Assembly (NCBI GenBank): GCA_029959195.1
Contig: CP114119.1
Location: 124,001 to 188,000 of the forward strand
Source of the DNA: Dictyophora rubrovolvata
Taxonomy: Eukaryota > Basidiomycota > Agaricomycetes > Phallales > Phallaceae
Direction: 5' to 3'
DNA length: 64,000 nucleotides
Below the pieces are notes generated by a model that was not told the origin of the DNA, did no database searches, and was given only the letters and a program-made list of their open reading frames with translations. This document shows, one piece after another, positions 44,145-56,891 of this stretch. Numbering within the stretch: position 1 is the first letter of the stretch; each line of letters begins with the position of its first letter. A program made the position numbers and the translations under genes.

Positions 44145-44902
44145 CTAACCCTCTGTAGCGTAAATTTCGCCTGCAGCAGCAGATTCATAGGTCTCTTCTC
44201 TGCGATCAGCATAACGGGACGAGTCGCAGGGTTCTGAACGCTCAGGACCAGGATGATCTATTGAGTGGGAGAATCTCGCATTTCGGGTGCAGATGATAGA
44301 AGATTTTCTTTACCTGTGCTCTTGTTTTCCGTGGGCTGTATTTTCGATGCTCCAAAAGAGTCCGGAGTGCGTGTACCGTTTTGACTTATTGATGAGTTTG
44401 TAGTGGATGCATTCTCCTGGGACTTGACCTTTGTGTTGTCGATACCTCGTTGGGCACGCCGGGATAGAGCATCACCGCTACTTCCTCCTTCAGAAGTGGC
44501 TAATTGAAAAGAAGGTGCATTTTCAATATTCACATGAACACATTTCGGAAAATAAAACGCACTATCGCCTGAAGGAGGATAATTCCCGTTGTTTGGAGGC
44601 AAGGTATCTTGCACGGCTTTCATGAAACCTTGTCAGGGCTCGACTCCCACCCACTCAAAAAGAACTTACATTCCTGAACCAGACTGTCTTTGTATTGTCC
44701 ATTGTGGTGATATTCGTCGCTCATGGTTGAGTTGCAAGTTATCGAACAAGCCTCTGGAGCAGTGACGTCATGGAAGAGGCTACCGTTACAGTTACGCCTG
44801 TTTGTATTTAGATCCTTCGTTTGACCGATCGCTTGGCTATTTATAGAAACAGGGACCTTAAATAACTGTAACGAAATTCCATATTTTTCATGACAGAATT
44901 CT
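44145..44902 (-). CDS. Hypothetical Ser/Thr/Asn-rich protein
   Basis: Unknown family. A first visible exon starts after an acceptor near 44903 (FCHEKYGISLQLFKVPVSIN) and contains NCNGSLFHDVTAPEACSITC and NSTMSDEYHHNGQYKDSLVQ. A 41-bp intron leads to FMKAVQDTLPPNNGNYPPSG and a Ser/Asn/Thr-rich region. A second intron leads to DHPGPERSEPCDSSRYADRR and a C-terminal GEIYATEG with the stop at 44145. The true start is probably in an upstream exon, as no ATG fits. Several Cys and Asn-X-Ser/Thr sites would suit a secreted or surface protein, but no signal peptide is seen in this part. Confidence 0.5.
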
Positions 44903-46148
44903 ATCAAATAAAGAAAAAGATAATCGGGAAGTCGGATAATATGGAGGTAATTGGCTGGTCAGGAGTCAAATCTTATAACCCGTTATTACTTACATAGTCT
45001 ACATTCAGGATGCAGTCTACATTCAAGGCTACTTAAGCTGGAGATTTGACAAAGTTTTGGATCTATTCTAGCAGATAATAACTAACTATTAACTTTGCGG
45101 TTACCAGTGCCTCTTTGTTGATTAAAAAACTTCATGGATGAGTCTTACATAAGCACTATACGTGATATTATTTTGCTGCTGGGTTTAGGGAAGGTATAAT
45201 ATAGAAGATTGTATTTGTTATGACCGAATGGAAAGAAAAGAAAACCAAACAAATAATTATTTAGTATGTCTCCAAATGGACGTGTCACCATACCCCTAAT
45301 TCTTCCTTTATCTGGCGTAATTATCATCTGGGGTCGATAACTAGTAAAAGAAGAAAAGTTAGCCAACGAATATCTATAGAGGCAAAAGAGAAAGAAGAAA
45401 CAAAAGAGATTATTATCAGGGAACCGAGTTGCGACATAAACCCCCTCCGTCGACAACGTAAGAGAAATACGTTGGAGAAGAGTGGTTCTCAGACGGCACT
45501 TCCTATTGGTTATTCGGTGGTATTCATCACTTGGAGAAGGAAAACAAAGAGAAAAAGAAAGAACGGAATAAAAACATACCAGGGGGGGGGAGGAGAACAC
45601 GCGCGTGGCGTTGTTGTGTGTGTTGGGAAAAAAAAAGCACAAAACAAGGGAATTACATAATGCGGCGTGGCGTGACCTTTTTATGTCAGCGGGGGCTGTG
45701 TTTGTGGCTGTTTGGGGTAACACACGTGTAACTCCTTATCGACTCTCTCTCGACCTGCCTCGCCGACGCAGTATCGACCGCACAGACTGTGATTTCTGTG
45801 TGGCATTCACTCTTAACACCATCTCCCGTTCCTCGGTCGAGCTTTCCTAGTCACCACATTAACCCTATTCCGGAAATCGTGTCTCAGAAAGAGAGTTCAG
45901 GTTTGGGAAATACGAAATAAATAGCCCGGGTAAGTAAAAAAAAAATTCAGAAAAATAAAATAAATTCGCAAAAAAACGTATTTTTTTTATATTTTGATAA
46001 GTCCCCCCTCCTTTTAACCCAGTTTTCCCTTTTCAGGTTTCTAAATAATCGTTTTGTTCCTTCGATTATTTGGGGATTTTTTTTGCAAACCTAGTAATCT
46101 CTTGTGCGAGTCGCGTTCCCCGTTTATGCGAATTCGTATCTTCCGACG
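44903..46148. promoter_or_regulatory. Divergent upstream region of the AT-hook gene
   Basis: About 1.2 kb with long A/T tracts, a G10 run near 45582-45591 and CT-rich stretches near the AT-hook gene start. The minus frame 45145-45723 is Phe/Ser/Tyr-rich and looks spurious. Confidence 0.35.
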
Positions 46149-49100
46149 ATGGATCCAGATCGCGGCCATCTCTCCATCCCGACTTCCCAGATTCAACAGT
46201 CATCTCAGTCCTCTCAACAACAACAACAGCAACAGCAACAACAGTCTCAACAAGGCCAATCATCTCAGGCACAGCAGCCATCGGATGCTGGTATAAACCC
46301 AGAAACCCAAGATGGCTCGCCTGTCTCTGTAAAACGTGGCCCGGGTCGTCCGAAGGGCTCTACCAAAAAGCTTTTCGAGCCGGATCCTTCATCCATCCCA
46401 AAGATCAAACGTCCCGTTGGCCGTCCTCGAAAAGATGGTCGTCCTGCGGGTAGCGTGCCGAAGATCCCAAGGGCCCCAGGTCGTCCCAGGAAAAACTTCC
46501 CTGCAGAATTTCCAGTGCGTTATTATCGTCATTATTTTTTTAAAAAAAAAATTCATTCGTAATTGCTTATGTATTTTATATTTTTATTTAATTTTATTTC
46601 AATAGGAATGGGCTGCTGTAAGTTGAAGTAAAGGAGCTTGTGCTATTGTCGAGTCATGCTTATCGTATTACTCCTTTAGCTTCAGGGGATGTTTGGAAAT
46701 TATAGGTTGCCAAAAGATGGCTCTGCCTTAGCTGGTGCCTCGGATGCTAAAGCTGGTATGTACCTCGTTTGTTTCTCTTCTATGGCCGTCTCATTTTGAT
46801 CCTAGGTTCTTCGAATGGGGTACGTCACAAGAACATTATCATCTAATTCTTTTCTGTCGATGAACACTACATCCTCAGGTCCACTCTGGAGTAAATGGAA
46901 CTTCAGGGTCCTTGGCACCAACGATTCCAACAGCCCAAATACCCGACTTGGTCCTTGCAACGATATACTCCCTCTTTTCCAGGTCGACACCTAGTAGTGA
47001 ACTCCCAATACCCAAAGAAGCGATCTCGGCCTACAAAATGCATATCGCCAATCTTTCAAGAACGGTCTCACGTGCCTATAGTATTCTCAAAACGTTTTGG
47101 CTCCCCTTCTCGCCTCCTCTTTTCCGACTCGTATCACCCCGCACGGCAACGCCTGCCAAAGGGCTTAACGCGAACCGAAACTCTCATGGCGGACTACAAT
47201 CGAAAACAGCCGCATCATCGCACCTCGCATACCCACAACTAAATCAATCGAATGGCGATTTACATTCCAATCGACAGCCTAGCGTTTCGTCGGAGCAGGC
47301 CTACGAATCGCACAGATTCTTCTACTGGGATCCGTTTTATCTTCCACTATGCGGCACATTGACGTGTCCACAATGCCAGACTCCTCTATCCCATAATGGA
47401 CCGATACGCACAGGCCCTCTGCGCGTTTTCGACTTGCCAAGTGCCGTGTCGCCCACCGGAACCGCTCATTTCCAAGGGGGACTCGTTCCCGCCGTCTTCT
47501 ACGTTATTGGCGTGCATTATTCGTGTCCCCAGGGATCATGTGGTGCGAAATACAGCAGCTGGGACTCCAAGATTGTTAACAATCTGCCACCTATGTTGGC
47601 GGATGAGTGGCCTGTTTGCACGGAGAGCGTTGGAACTGGTTTGGCCAATGCTGTAGCCGGCTCTGCGTCTGCGTCTGCATCAGCGGGTGGCAATGCTAGT
47701 GGTAGTAGTGCCAATGGTGTTGCTGCGAATGGAATTCATGGAGAAGCGTCTTCTTCGTCTGGTGGCGGTGGTGGCGCAGCGGGAAATAATAATTTGACGA
47801 CTGGTTCGGAACGCACTGATTCGAGGGGGTCAAAATGGAACGGTGATGCTATATCCCGTCCCTTGTTCACTTTAACGCGAATGTTGATCCAGAATGGTAC
47901 TTCACCTCAGGGTGTAAGGGAGATTTTGGGACAGTTGTGGCATGGCGATGAGGAGGATAAGGATGAAGAAGTCGAGGAAGAGGAGGAAGAAGAAGAGTTT
48001 ATGGAAGAGGAGAATGCTGAAGTCGAAAAAGAGAAGGTTGCCGAGGCTGAGGCGGTAAGGTTTTTCTCATAGTAAAAGCTTTACGGACTCGCTGACGATA
48101 GGTTGGACATTAGGTCTTTTCTAATCCGTACACAAAATTAGTCTCTGCTACTCAGCTACCACAGACGCATGAAACAGACACGTCCTTCGATGACACTTTG
48201 TCTGACCCACGACCGTCCAAACGACAAAGGACGAATGACTTACCGTCATTCTTGTCCCCCGCTCTTCCGAGCACAACTATCAACCCGTCAATGACCACCA
48301 CAACCAGTACAACGGCCACGAGTCATTCGCATTCGGGGTATATTTCCCGTCCATCTACGGCGGATGTCGTTGGGTCGAGTGGGATGCCGCTTCATGTTTC
48401 ACCATCGCAAACGCAGAATCAGCTGCAGACGAGTCATGGACATGGTGGACATGGACATGGGCATGGGCATGGGCATGAACAGCAGCAGCAGCAGCATCAA
48501 AACCAGGCCGTGCGGACTACTACTACGAATGGATCTTCGTTGCTTCACCAATTGAGTCATCGGAGTAGCTCGCGGTTAGAGCAGCATTCGCAACAGCAAC
48601 AAGCGGCGCATTCTTTGCATCCTTCTCATCCTCATTCACACTCTCAGCATTCGCATTCTACGACACAACATCATCCCAGCCAAGCGATGTCTCAGAGTCT
48701 TCATTCAGCACGCTCCAACTCATACTCGCACCCGCAGACCCAACAATCTCAATCTCAGACACAGACACACCTGCAGAACCATACATCTGACAATTCCCTC
48801 CTGCGCCGTCATCCATCTCAGTCTCAGCAGCAGCAACAACAATCGCACATTCAACCCTCTCATCCACAGATGCACCCTCCGCCGCTTCGAACGCTCCCTA
48901 GTCCTCGCGATGTTCTCACAACAGCCACAACCTCATCGACCACGCACAGTCATCACGCCACCCATCACGCCCAACTACCGCCTACCACTACCACCACCAC
49001 CACTTTGCATACACCATCTCCAATCTATGCGCCGATGTCACTGCCCAACTCAACTGCGAACTCACCCCAGGCCGGGAATAGACTTTCGTTAAAACGTGTG

Positions 49101-49403
49101 TACGAGGAATTGACGCCTCTTCCAAATGGGACGGCTACTGGTGGCATGTCGTCGCTGGCCGGTGGGTCGTCGGGAGCTGGCAGCGGAGGTGGAGGCGGAA
49201 GCGCGACACCTGCGAATGGACCACTGCCTTCTCCGGCTCAGACACACTATCATAGTTTGGGACATAACTCGCCTTTTCAGACTGGAAGGACCCCGCTTCA
49301 TCAGCTTACGCATCCTCATACGCAACAACAGCACCCGGGCCAGCAACATCAGCAGCACGCACCACAACCAACTCATGGGCATGCTTCGTACCAGCAGCAG
49401 CAA

Positions 49404-49447
<44 letters not shown>

Positions 49448-50327
49448 ACATCAGCAGCAGACTCAGCAGCATCATCAACAGCAGCAGCAACATCATCAGT
49501 CTGTTTCATCCGTTGCTGCTGCCGTCCCTTCCACGCAAAGCGTTGGAGGTGTGGGAACGCGTCCTTCTGGTCTAGGACCAGGCTCCAGCCAGCAGAGTGC
49601 CCACACGCTACAGATACACTCTCTCAACCTTACCCCACATTCTGTCACTCTACCTCGATTTCCGCAGGTATTGAATAGTAACACACCGAGCGTAACCGCC
49701 AGTGCTGCTAATGCAACCAGTCTATCTATTCCGTCACATCACAATCATCATCACCAATCTTCTTCGTCATTGCTTCCACCTCCTCATCAGCATGCGGTCC
49801 CCCACGCTTCCGTACCTCCACCGCCACCACCTCTTCAGACATCATCATCCCTCTCCTCGCATCATCATCATCCCGGGCATCCCCATCAGCAACCGCAGCA
49901 GCAACAGCAACAGCACACCCAGCAAATGCAACAGGGCCCAACACACATGAGTCTCCCTTCGCATCTTCCAAACTTACGAGGACCACCTCCCCGCATGCAA
50001 CCACCCGTTCCGGGGCCGACGGCAGGTCATCCTCAGGGCGTTCCTCAGCCAACCCATCATCTCTCTCATTCACATTCGCATCATCCTCAGGCGCAGCCGC
50101 AAGCTGCTCCACAACATCAAGGTGCTATAGGGCCTGGGTCGCACCAAGGATCGACGTCGCATGCGCCTCAGCGACGGGTGCGCCATTGTGTGAAATGCGG
50201 TCAACATGAATGTAAAGGAAAAGGAGGCGCTCAGTTCTGTAAGAATCCTTGCAAGGACTGTGGTGAAATGGAATGCAGAGGACGGAATAGTAAACGCCCG
50301 AATGCAAGTTGTAGGGATGGATGGTGA
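46149..50327 (+). CDS. AT-hook / DUF6729 protein with poly-Gln and poly-His tracts
   Basis: Very large nuclear-type protein. It starts MDPDRGHLSIPTSQIQ, followed by a Gln tract, then AT-hooks VKRGPGRPKGSTKK, RPVGRPRKDGRPAG and RAPGRPRKN, which bind the minor groove of AT-rich DNA. After small introns a DUF6729-like zinc domain follows: FYWDPFYLPLCGTLTCPQCQ, VFYVIGVHYSCPQGSCG and WDSKIVNNLPPMLADEWP. Next come a Gly/Ser linker, a Glu-rich run near 47950-48050 and a long Gln/His/Ser/Pro-rich region with repeats up to about 17 Gln. The C-terminus is a Cys-rich module (CVKCGQHECKG, FCKNPCKDCG, ECRGRNSKRP). An alternative start lies at 46104. A single gene is assumed across the intron near 48058-48150; two genes cannot be excluded. 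Confidence 0.8.
49390..49500 (+). repeat. CAG/CAA microsatellite coding for poly-Gln
   Basis: Runs of CAG and CAA with some CAT triplets inside the AT-hook gene. Related tracts lie at 46216-46245, 48478-48497 and 48827-48843. The antisense frames full of Leu here are shadows of this repeat. Confidence 0.9.
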
Positions 50328-50948
50328 TGATAATAAGTAGTTTGGTTTCTAGCCGGCTATTTTATTATTCACCTTTTTCTTCTGGTTTTGCTGATTTTCT
50401 CGGGGTGGTTTCCTTTATGACTGATCTAATTTTTCTCGCATTTCCTTGCTCTCTCAAATTGCTTTGAAGTTGCTGTCGTTTCCTTTTCTCCTTCCGTCTG
50501 TTTCTCCTCCCGTTTCTTTCCGTCACAGAACCCCTACCCTTATCAAAATTCTCCACCCCTTGATCTTAACTTAAATATCTTTGGAAAATTAACCTTGTCT
50601 TTCCGTTCCCCCTCTTCTTTTCACCCGACATTATTTCAGGACATTTACCACAGTTTGTGACAATAACACGCCGAGGAATTCTGAATCTTTTTTGATCTTT
50701 TTTTTCCCTCCTCATCTATTTCTGTTGATGTAGCAACACACCTCCAATTACAGTTAATTGTACCGTTTGTCGATCCATCTTGATCATGTTTTTTTTTTGA
50801 CGTTGACAGCTTATGATTTTTTTGACACGTGTAATACCTTTTCTCATATTAATCGAGAAGAATATTCTTATTAAATACAATTTCTTATTATTCCCTCTCA
50901 AGTATCTCTTCTCATCTTCATTTTCTCAGTCGACACGAAATAAGGGAA
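50328..50948. other. Intergenic spacer, T-rich
   Basis: About 620 bp, pyrimidine-rich on the plus strand after the AT-hook gene. It presumably holds its 3' UTR and the promoter of the La-related gene. No specific motif. Confidence 0.3.
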
Positions 50949-52853
50949 ATGTTAAAATTTAATAATCGCACCAAAATCGCACATGCCACCGTGTCGTTAC
51001 GTGACATGTTTCTATTACATAACAAAGCAATGTCAGACTGTACTTTTGTCCCGCGTTCAATTTTGAAAAGAAAAGCTCATCCTCCCCACCCTCCGACAAC
51101 CCAAATCTCTAAAAAATCTCATGAAGAGCCTCCAAATTTACCACCGTCTTCTTCCAACGAACTCAATATCAAGTCAAAATTCACGACCGATGATATTCTA
51201 ACTTTGCTATGCCTTTGCTTATCACGTTATAGTATTTGGCTGGATCCCACGCTGTTCAGGTTAATCCAAAAGTCCGAGGAAGGATGTAAGTAAATAGATT
51301 CACCTGTTGCGAAACTCTCATCTCACTTTCTTGGTAGATGTACCCATACAATATCTTCTCGAGCATGTTTCGCCTCTCTGTGAATTGGAAAATCGTCCAT
51401 CCGAACTGGAAATTGTACACGCTTTACGTTCTATTGATAACGACATGGAGAATAATTTTCAGTTACGAATGATCATTCAAGGACCATCCAGGAATGAATG
51501 GTTGTCACCGACTTTGGGTAACCATGCTCATGCTGCTGGACTATTTGAAATTCGAAGAAGAGAGAAAGTTATACGTTCAATCAATGAAGACTCAGATATT
51601 GGTAAAAATTATTGGGATAGCCGAACGGTTTATGTGGTAAGCGCACATTGGAATCTAATTTGAGAAAAGAAAAAGATTTGATTAAATTTTGTTTTTAGGA
51701 GCGTCTTCCGACGACTTATCGGATGAAACACGCAATCGCTCAATATATCTTTCATCTCGTGACTAACGCAAAGCGCAGTTTAGGAGAATGCAGCAAATGC
51801 GATTTTCCTGTCCAAAGCGTGTCATTTCCCCCCCATCACTCCGACCCGGAGAGAAAGGGTCCTCATCGGTACAAAGCATTCGCATTCGTCGTCCTTGATT
51901 CTTCTTCGTCGGCTGAAGCATTGATAAATGCTTATCCTTGGAGCTCCGTCGATCCACTTCGACATACACAACTTCGCGGAAGACAAATAAAGGAGGACAA
52001 GGATCGTGAGCACGTTCTTTCGAACGTGGAAGCTGAAGCTGCCAAATTTGGAACAAGAACACTGTCAAAAACGTCATGGGATAAGCTTAAGGACGAGTAT
52101 TTAAACTATCAGAGAACAGTACTGGCTTTGAATGCCAGAACGGAACAGAAAGACGAATTTGGGCTAGCCGGCACATCAAAAGTTAACATTATACCAAAAG
52201 TAGATGCGTCACCTCTAGTTCAGGGAAACTCACGGGATCTACCTCCTCCACGTGCAGAAACTACAGTCACTCCTAATGAAACATATCCCAAAAATTGCCT
52301 TATCTTTGTCAAGAACGTTCATCCCGAAACTAACAAAACGACTCTTCGTCAAATTTTTACCTCTGCTTTATCTTCCACGACTGCAATAGATTATGTAGAC
52401 TATACAAAGGGCATTGATTCGGTGCTTGCTATATTCATTTTGTTCTTTTCAATGTTTTCTAACTGCTCGGGACAGTGTCATCTTCGGTTAATAAATTCCT
52501 CTGAGGCAGCGAGGCTTGTATCACGTTTCGGCGCGGATGTGAAAACTGGTAAAGCACAGCTTGACGCATTGGACAATCAAGGAGGATCTCCTTCAGCAGA
52601 TAGACCCTCGTTAGTAGCGGAATTAGTACAAGGGAAGAGGGAAGAGTTGTATTGGGAAAAAGTTCCCCAAAAACTACGTGAAAAAGCGCTGGCTGCTGCC
52701 TCGCTCGGAAGTCAAAGTGATTCTTTACGAGACAATAACGATGAGGAAACTACAAACAAGGCAAAGAAGAGGAAATGGTATAGGTGAGTACGTCTTGAGA
52801 TTTACCACCCGAGTCCTCAATAATAACATTATTTTTTCAGGATTCATATGTAG
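50949..52853 (+). CDS. La-related protein, LARP7/Pof8-like
   Basis: RNA-binding protein with a La motif followed by an xRRM. In fission yeast the homologue Pof8 is a telomerase RNA cofactor, and in animals LARP7 binds 7SK and U6 RNA. The La-motif region reads ILTLLCLCLSRYSIWLDPTL, an intron, YVPIQYLLEHVSPLCELE and ALRSIDNDMENNFQLRM. A middle linker contains FAFVVLDSSSSAEAL. The C-terminal xRRM has NCLIFVKNVHPETNKTTLRQ, the RNP3-type IDYVDYTKGIDS, CHLRLINSSEAARLV and the alpha-3 region GKREELYWEKVPQKLREKA. The last exon adds RIHM to the stop at 52853. A later in-frame Met (MSDCTFVPRS) could be the start. Confidence 0.82.
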
Positions 52854-54224
52854 CACTGTTCTATTCAGCACAAGTTGACGATAACTACATATCTCAATGA
52901 ATCGTCATATCACCATCACCTAAGTCTAGTCGAAAAGAATCTGTAAGTTAAAAAATCAATGATCGAATTCTGACGCTGAGAAAAATAGATGAATCCCTTC
53001 CCAGGGAAGTCTGTCTTTTTATTAAGCCAGCTTATAATTAGCACCGTGATACTTAACTGAAACTGGTAGTTATCAGGCGGTTCCTCTATTAAGCTCCTGA
53101 ATTAGGAATAAGTAATTTAAATTTCGACTTGTTTATTCAAAAGGAGAACATACATATCTTTGCGGTGTAGGATTGCCATGACAGGCGCGTTATTAGCTGG
53201 TTAAGGCATTTATGGGTGGTATTTACTGGTAGACTGATAAAATATAAATATCGAATTATTTAGGGTACTAAACGCTTTCGGTCTACATATAAGGCGATAA
53301 CTTCAATGAAGAACCAGAGTACATGACTCAAGTGAAGATTATTCTCGCATAGCATAGGCGCAGCGTATTCGGAGCTGGAAGCACGTGAGATGATTGACGC
53401 GTTGCCAGTTATGTAATATCAAATCGTCACACTTCAACATTGCATCATCAAGCTGAACTTTTGACAGATGAAAATCACAAGAAAATCATCGCAGTTATCT
53501 TGAAAAACGTTCTGAACACGAAACCTTTTCCATCGTTACCTTTACTATTCTTCTATTTCAACTGAGGCACCTGCTATTCCTCAAATCTTGCCAAGAGCCT
53601 AAGTCCCAAGATTTTGGTAGCGAATTCAGATTCCCATGGGTATCGGGATTCGGGATGAGGAAAGAGGCAGTCAAACAAGGTACTTATTCCTCTGTTTCCA
53701 GCCCTAAACGACTATTGTCATGACATTGTTCACCGGGCCCGAGAACGCCGACAAGATCTCCGCCAGCATGAGAAGAAAGGTTTCAGTGAATTACCCGTGT
53801 GCACAGACTGCTTTCGCGATATGACGCCAATGTGCCATTTTGAAGATGGCTTTTCTTTTCGACTTTCTGTGCGGAGTCTCTGAAAACTGACGGTATTTTG
53901 TCAAATTTTCGCTGCCGTAATGATTCTTTTTTTCAAGCAAAGGTCAGGGTTTCCCCGGCTTAGTCTTTAAGCGAACTTCAACGAGGTCTTCTTCCTGTTG
54001 CTATAGGCGACTAATTCCACTAGTCGGTTTTCTCATGGTCCCGCCAAACGTATATAAGGGACATGAAAAAATGAGATTTCTTCTTTCTCTCTAGTCCCCG
54101 GCACTCCCTCTCGCACTACTTTTTTATTTTTGGGCCTGGTGCCATTATCAACCTTCGGTTTTCTTCGTTTTCGCTGTTTCTTAGACATTTCTTAAAAGTT
54201 ATCACACACTTCTTTCTCAACAAA
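52854..54224. other. Intergenic region
   Basis: About 1.4 kb with no supported gene. The right end carries a TATA box and CT-rich promoter of the secreted-protein gene. Confidence 0.35.
54051..54060 (+). promoter_or_regulatory. TATA box of the secreted-protein gene
   Basis: TATATAAGGG lies about 170 bp before the ATG and is followed by a CT-rich stretch (TTCTTCTTTCTCTCTAG), a common arrangement for highly expressed basidiomycete genes. Confidence 0.55.
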
Positions 54225-55046
54225 ATGATGTTCTCGAAGAATCTCGTATCTGCCGCTGCGGCGCTTTCGATGTCGGTGATGCACACTGCTGCCGTTCCTT
54301 TGCAGGCTGTCAAGCGACATGGGTCACCTATATCCTTCGACAACTATAATGGACTCAGCAGTGTAAGAAAAGTTTTCGTGTTTTGCTTTTTCCGTGCTTT
54401 TGATTACTTTTCTGCAGCTTTCGAGCTTCGATAACTTTTATGGTTTAGACAACTTTGGCGGCTCTTCGAACCAAATAGTGCTCCAGCAAACAGAAGTAGT
54501 ATGCGTTCAGCAAGATATTGAAGTTATTCAACAACAGTTGGCCGTCCTTTTGGAAGTCTCTAAGATGTAGGCTGGGTAGCTTATTCTAATGAAATACAAC
54601 ATACTAAATGTCTTTTCGTAGGATTATAACTCAGGTTCATTGTTCGGTCATTTTGTTTCTTGAACCCAAAACTAACATGTAAAATTAGGAAATCTGCCAA
54701 GTGGACATTCAAACTATGTATGTCTTCCCTTAGCTCATGACAACATAAAAACTCATCGCTGGATAACAGCGTTTTCTCTCAGTACCTTTCAGGCATGCGA
54801 AGCTTCTCGAACGACATACTCCGCAAGAGCAACCGACCAGTCGGATACGACCACTCCGTTGCTAGCAAGATTGGCCAACTGCACGATTCAAATGGGAACT
54901 TGCTTCACCAAAATCTCAACTTCTCAGGAACTTCAGTCGGTTCCAACTATATATCTCCAAATGGCAATGATTGGAATAACCAAACATCCCCCGCTTCTGT
55001 TGGAAGTGCGTATGGTTTGGCGTGCGCTGCAGGGAGCTTATCTTGA
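54225..55046 (+). CDS. Small secreted protein
   Basis: A signal peptide (LVSAAAALSMSVMHTAA) is cleaved before VPLQAVKRHGSP. The mature part has a repeat-like SFDNYNGLSS and SFDNFYGLDNFGGS, then a Gln-rich helix (VVCVQQDIEVIQQQLAVLLE). Short exons include KWTFKLC-type or NLPSGHSNYV-type sequence whose borders are uncertain, and the last exon is MRSFSNDILRKSNRPVGYDH...GLACAAGSLS. Proteins with the SFDNFNG and QQ-V-I-QQ pattern recur in Agaricomycete secretomes. Function unknown. A clear TATA box suggests strong expression. Confidence 0.75.
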
Positions 55047-55613
55047 TTGGAGGTGGTTGAAATTTATGTTATAACGGGGACCTTGCTCATTAATTCGTTT
55101 TCCATGGAGTTTTTTATCGGCCTTGCTTGAACTTGTGTAAAGCTTTCTGTGTAGTGCGTTTGGGAGTGTAATCCGTTCTTTGGCAGTTTCAAGTTCTTCG
55201 CGTGTATTTGTTTAACCAGGGTTGTCGTGAGCACGAAATTGACCAAATTTGACCATTTTTTAAAAAAAAGCGTTTTAGTTTCTCAAAAATTGAACGATGG
55301 GTGTAAGTAGTACCCCTTCTACTGAGCGCACTCAAATTTGACCAAATGATTGTAACGACAGACGGTCTAGACCTCGCATAAACGTCGCGACGGTTCAGAA
55401 TTGTAAGTCAAATCGTTACCCACCCGAGGAGATAGGAGTTTGGCACGATGATATCCACATGTGTGAGTATCCGCGGACCGGTCACGGACTGTGTAGTTCC
55501 TATGTATCACAACTAAAAACTAAAAAAACATTTATGCTAGTAAACAACAACGAAACGACATTCTGATAGCGATTAAATAAGTTATCGTAGAATTTTCGAC
55601 TAGAATCTAATGA
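55047..55613. other. Spacer without supported gene
   Basis: Contains two AAATTTGACCA motifs (55242-55252 and 55334-55344) and nothing else recognised. Confidence 0.35.
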
Positions 55614-56223
55614 TTATCGCGATTCCGACTGCTTTCCGGATCCTGTGCGGTACAACTGGAAGACTCGGAGAAGGGCTCGAGAAAGATCTCCCGTTGTCCC
55701 AATCAAACTGTCAGTCATATTCGAGGTACTAATAGTGTCTTGCTGTGTAGGAGGGAGGGAGGGGCAGTTTGCGGCGAGTTGCTCGAAAAGGTCGATGTTA
55801 TCGGCCCAGTGCTCAAGAAGGTATTCCGGAGGCGGTCTCGTCGGATTTCGCAAACAAGCACGAATCATGGATAAGATCTGTAATGGTTTGAATAATATTA
55901 GCCTCAAGACAGGTCGTTTTGAGATTTCCCCCCTACTTTGTAAATATCTAGTAGTATGGTTTCTAGAGCAGCAGGAGGTTCAGCGGAGGACCCCCGCTGC
56001 CAAAGCCTCTTCTCTTCGAGGAAGCGTTCAGTTAAATGTGATAGTCGTTCACTAGTCAGTAATTCGGCTGTTGAGCAGGAAAGAAGATGTGAGAAAGATT
56101 GGTCTAACCTATCCCATTCCAGTTCGTTTTGATGGGCCTCTTGAGAAGGATAAACCGGGAGACCGGTAGCAAGATATCGAGTTTGCGTTACGAGATAAGA
56201 TTGAGGATTTTGAAAGGAAGCCA
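55614..56223 (-). CDS. Hypothetical helical protein, two exons
   Basis: Starts MASFQNPQSYLVTQTRYLAT at 56223. Exon 1 is helical and charged (ERLSHLTERFLEEKRLWQRG, ALETILLDIYK). A short GT-AG intron leads to ILSMIRACLRNPTRPPPEYL, FEQLAANCPSLPPTQQD and a C-terminus ending SGKQSESR. About 180 residues. The open frame continues upstream to 56371 with a hydrophobic stretch, so an N-terminal membrane segment is an alternative start model. No family recognised. It lies on the same strand as, and downstream of, the kinase pair. Confidence 0.5.
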
Positions 56224-56891
56224 TATCAACACTGTTCAATGAACGAAAAGAAGCCCCAGTAAGATATGATAGTTGAGAAAAAACTGAATGACTCAGTGGC
56301 GAAAAGGAGAAAGCTAGGAAAGTGACAGACTGAATAAGGATGAATCCCAGCTCTAGTAAAAGCCATGTCACTACTATACTGGTGGTGAGATTGAATTGTC
56401 TCTTTGGAAGTTGTATTGATCTGTGATCCTAATAATGGGAGAACTCGAAGAAAACTTCCCCGACGAGGCCGAATATGCCTGTTAGACCGAAAACACCGCG
56501 ATAAAATAAGACCCTCTATTACTATTTGGGAAGCTAGACGTGTCAGTCAGTGATCAATGATCACACCCTCCTTTCTAACGATGACCACTTGATCCTTATT
56601 CGTTGTTTGTTTCCCCGATGCGTGTTTGGCACACCTGGAAAATGCAACTTTGTGTCCGGCGAAACCCGAACTTCATGTAAGCGAATATCGAAACGACGGT
56701 CCTGGCACGTGATCGCATATTCAGCCGTCAAAAGCCAAGGCATAATCCGTCCACATCAATGTTGTTATGTTCCTACAATCATGGTTTAATCATTTAGCCC
56801 GCCTAATTTCGTTTACGTACATAGTTACTAGCACAGTATCCAGTATAAGCGACACGTTTACTAAAAAAACACTAATACAACAAACATATAT
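56224..56891. other. Spacer between unknown gene and kinase 1
   Basis: About 670 bp. Overlapping frames at 56550-56789 on both strands lack features. Confidence 0.3.

Noticed and set aside
45145-45723. 192-residue minus-strand open frame
   Set aside because: Phe/Ser/Tyr-rich composition from A/T and GAAA-rich DNA, no domain, and it lies in an upstream region.
49089-49509. Leu-rich and Ala/Val-rich antisense frames
   Set aside because: They are shadows of the CAG/CAA repeat in the AT-hook gene.
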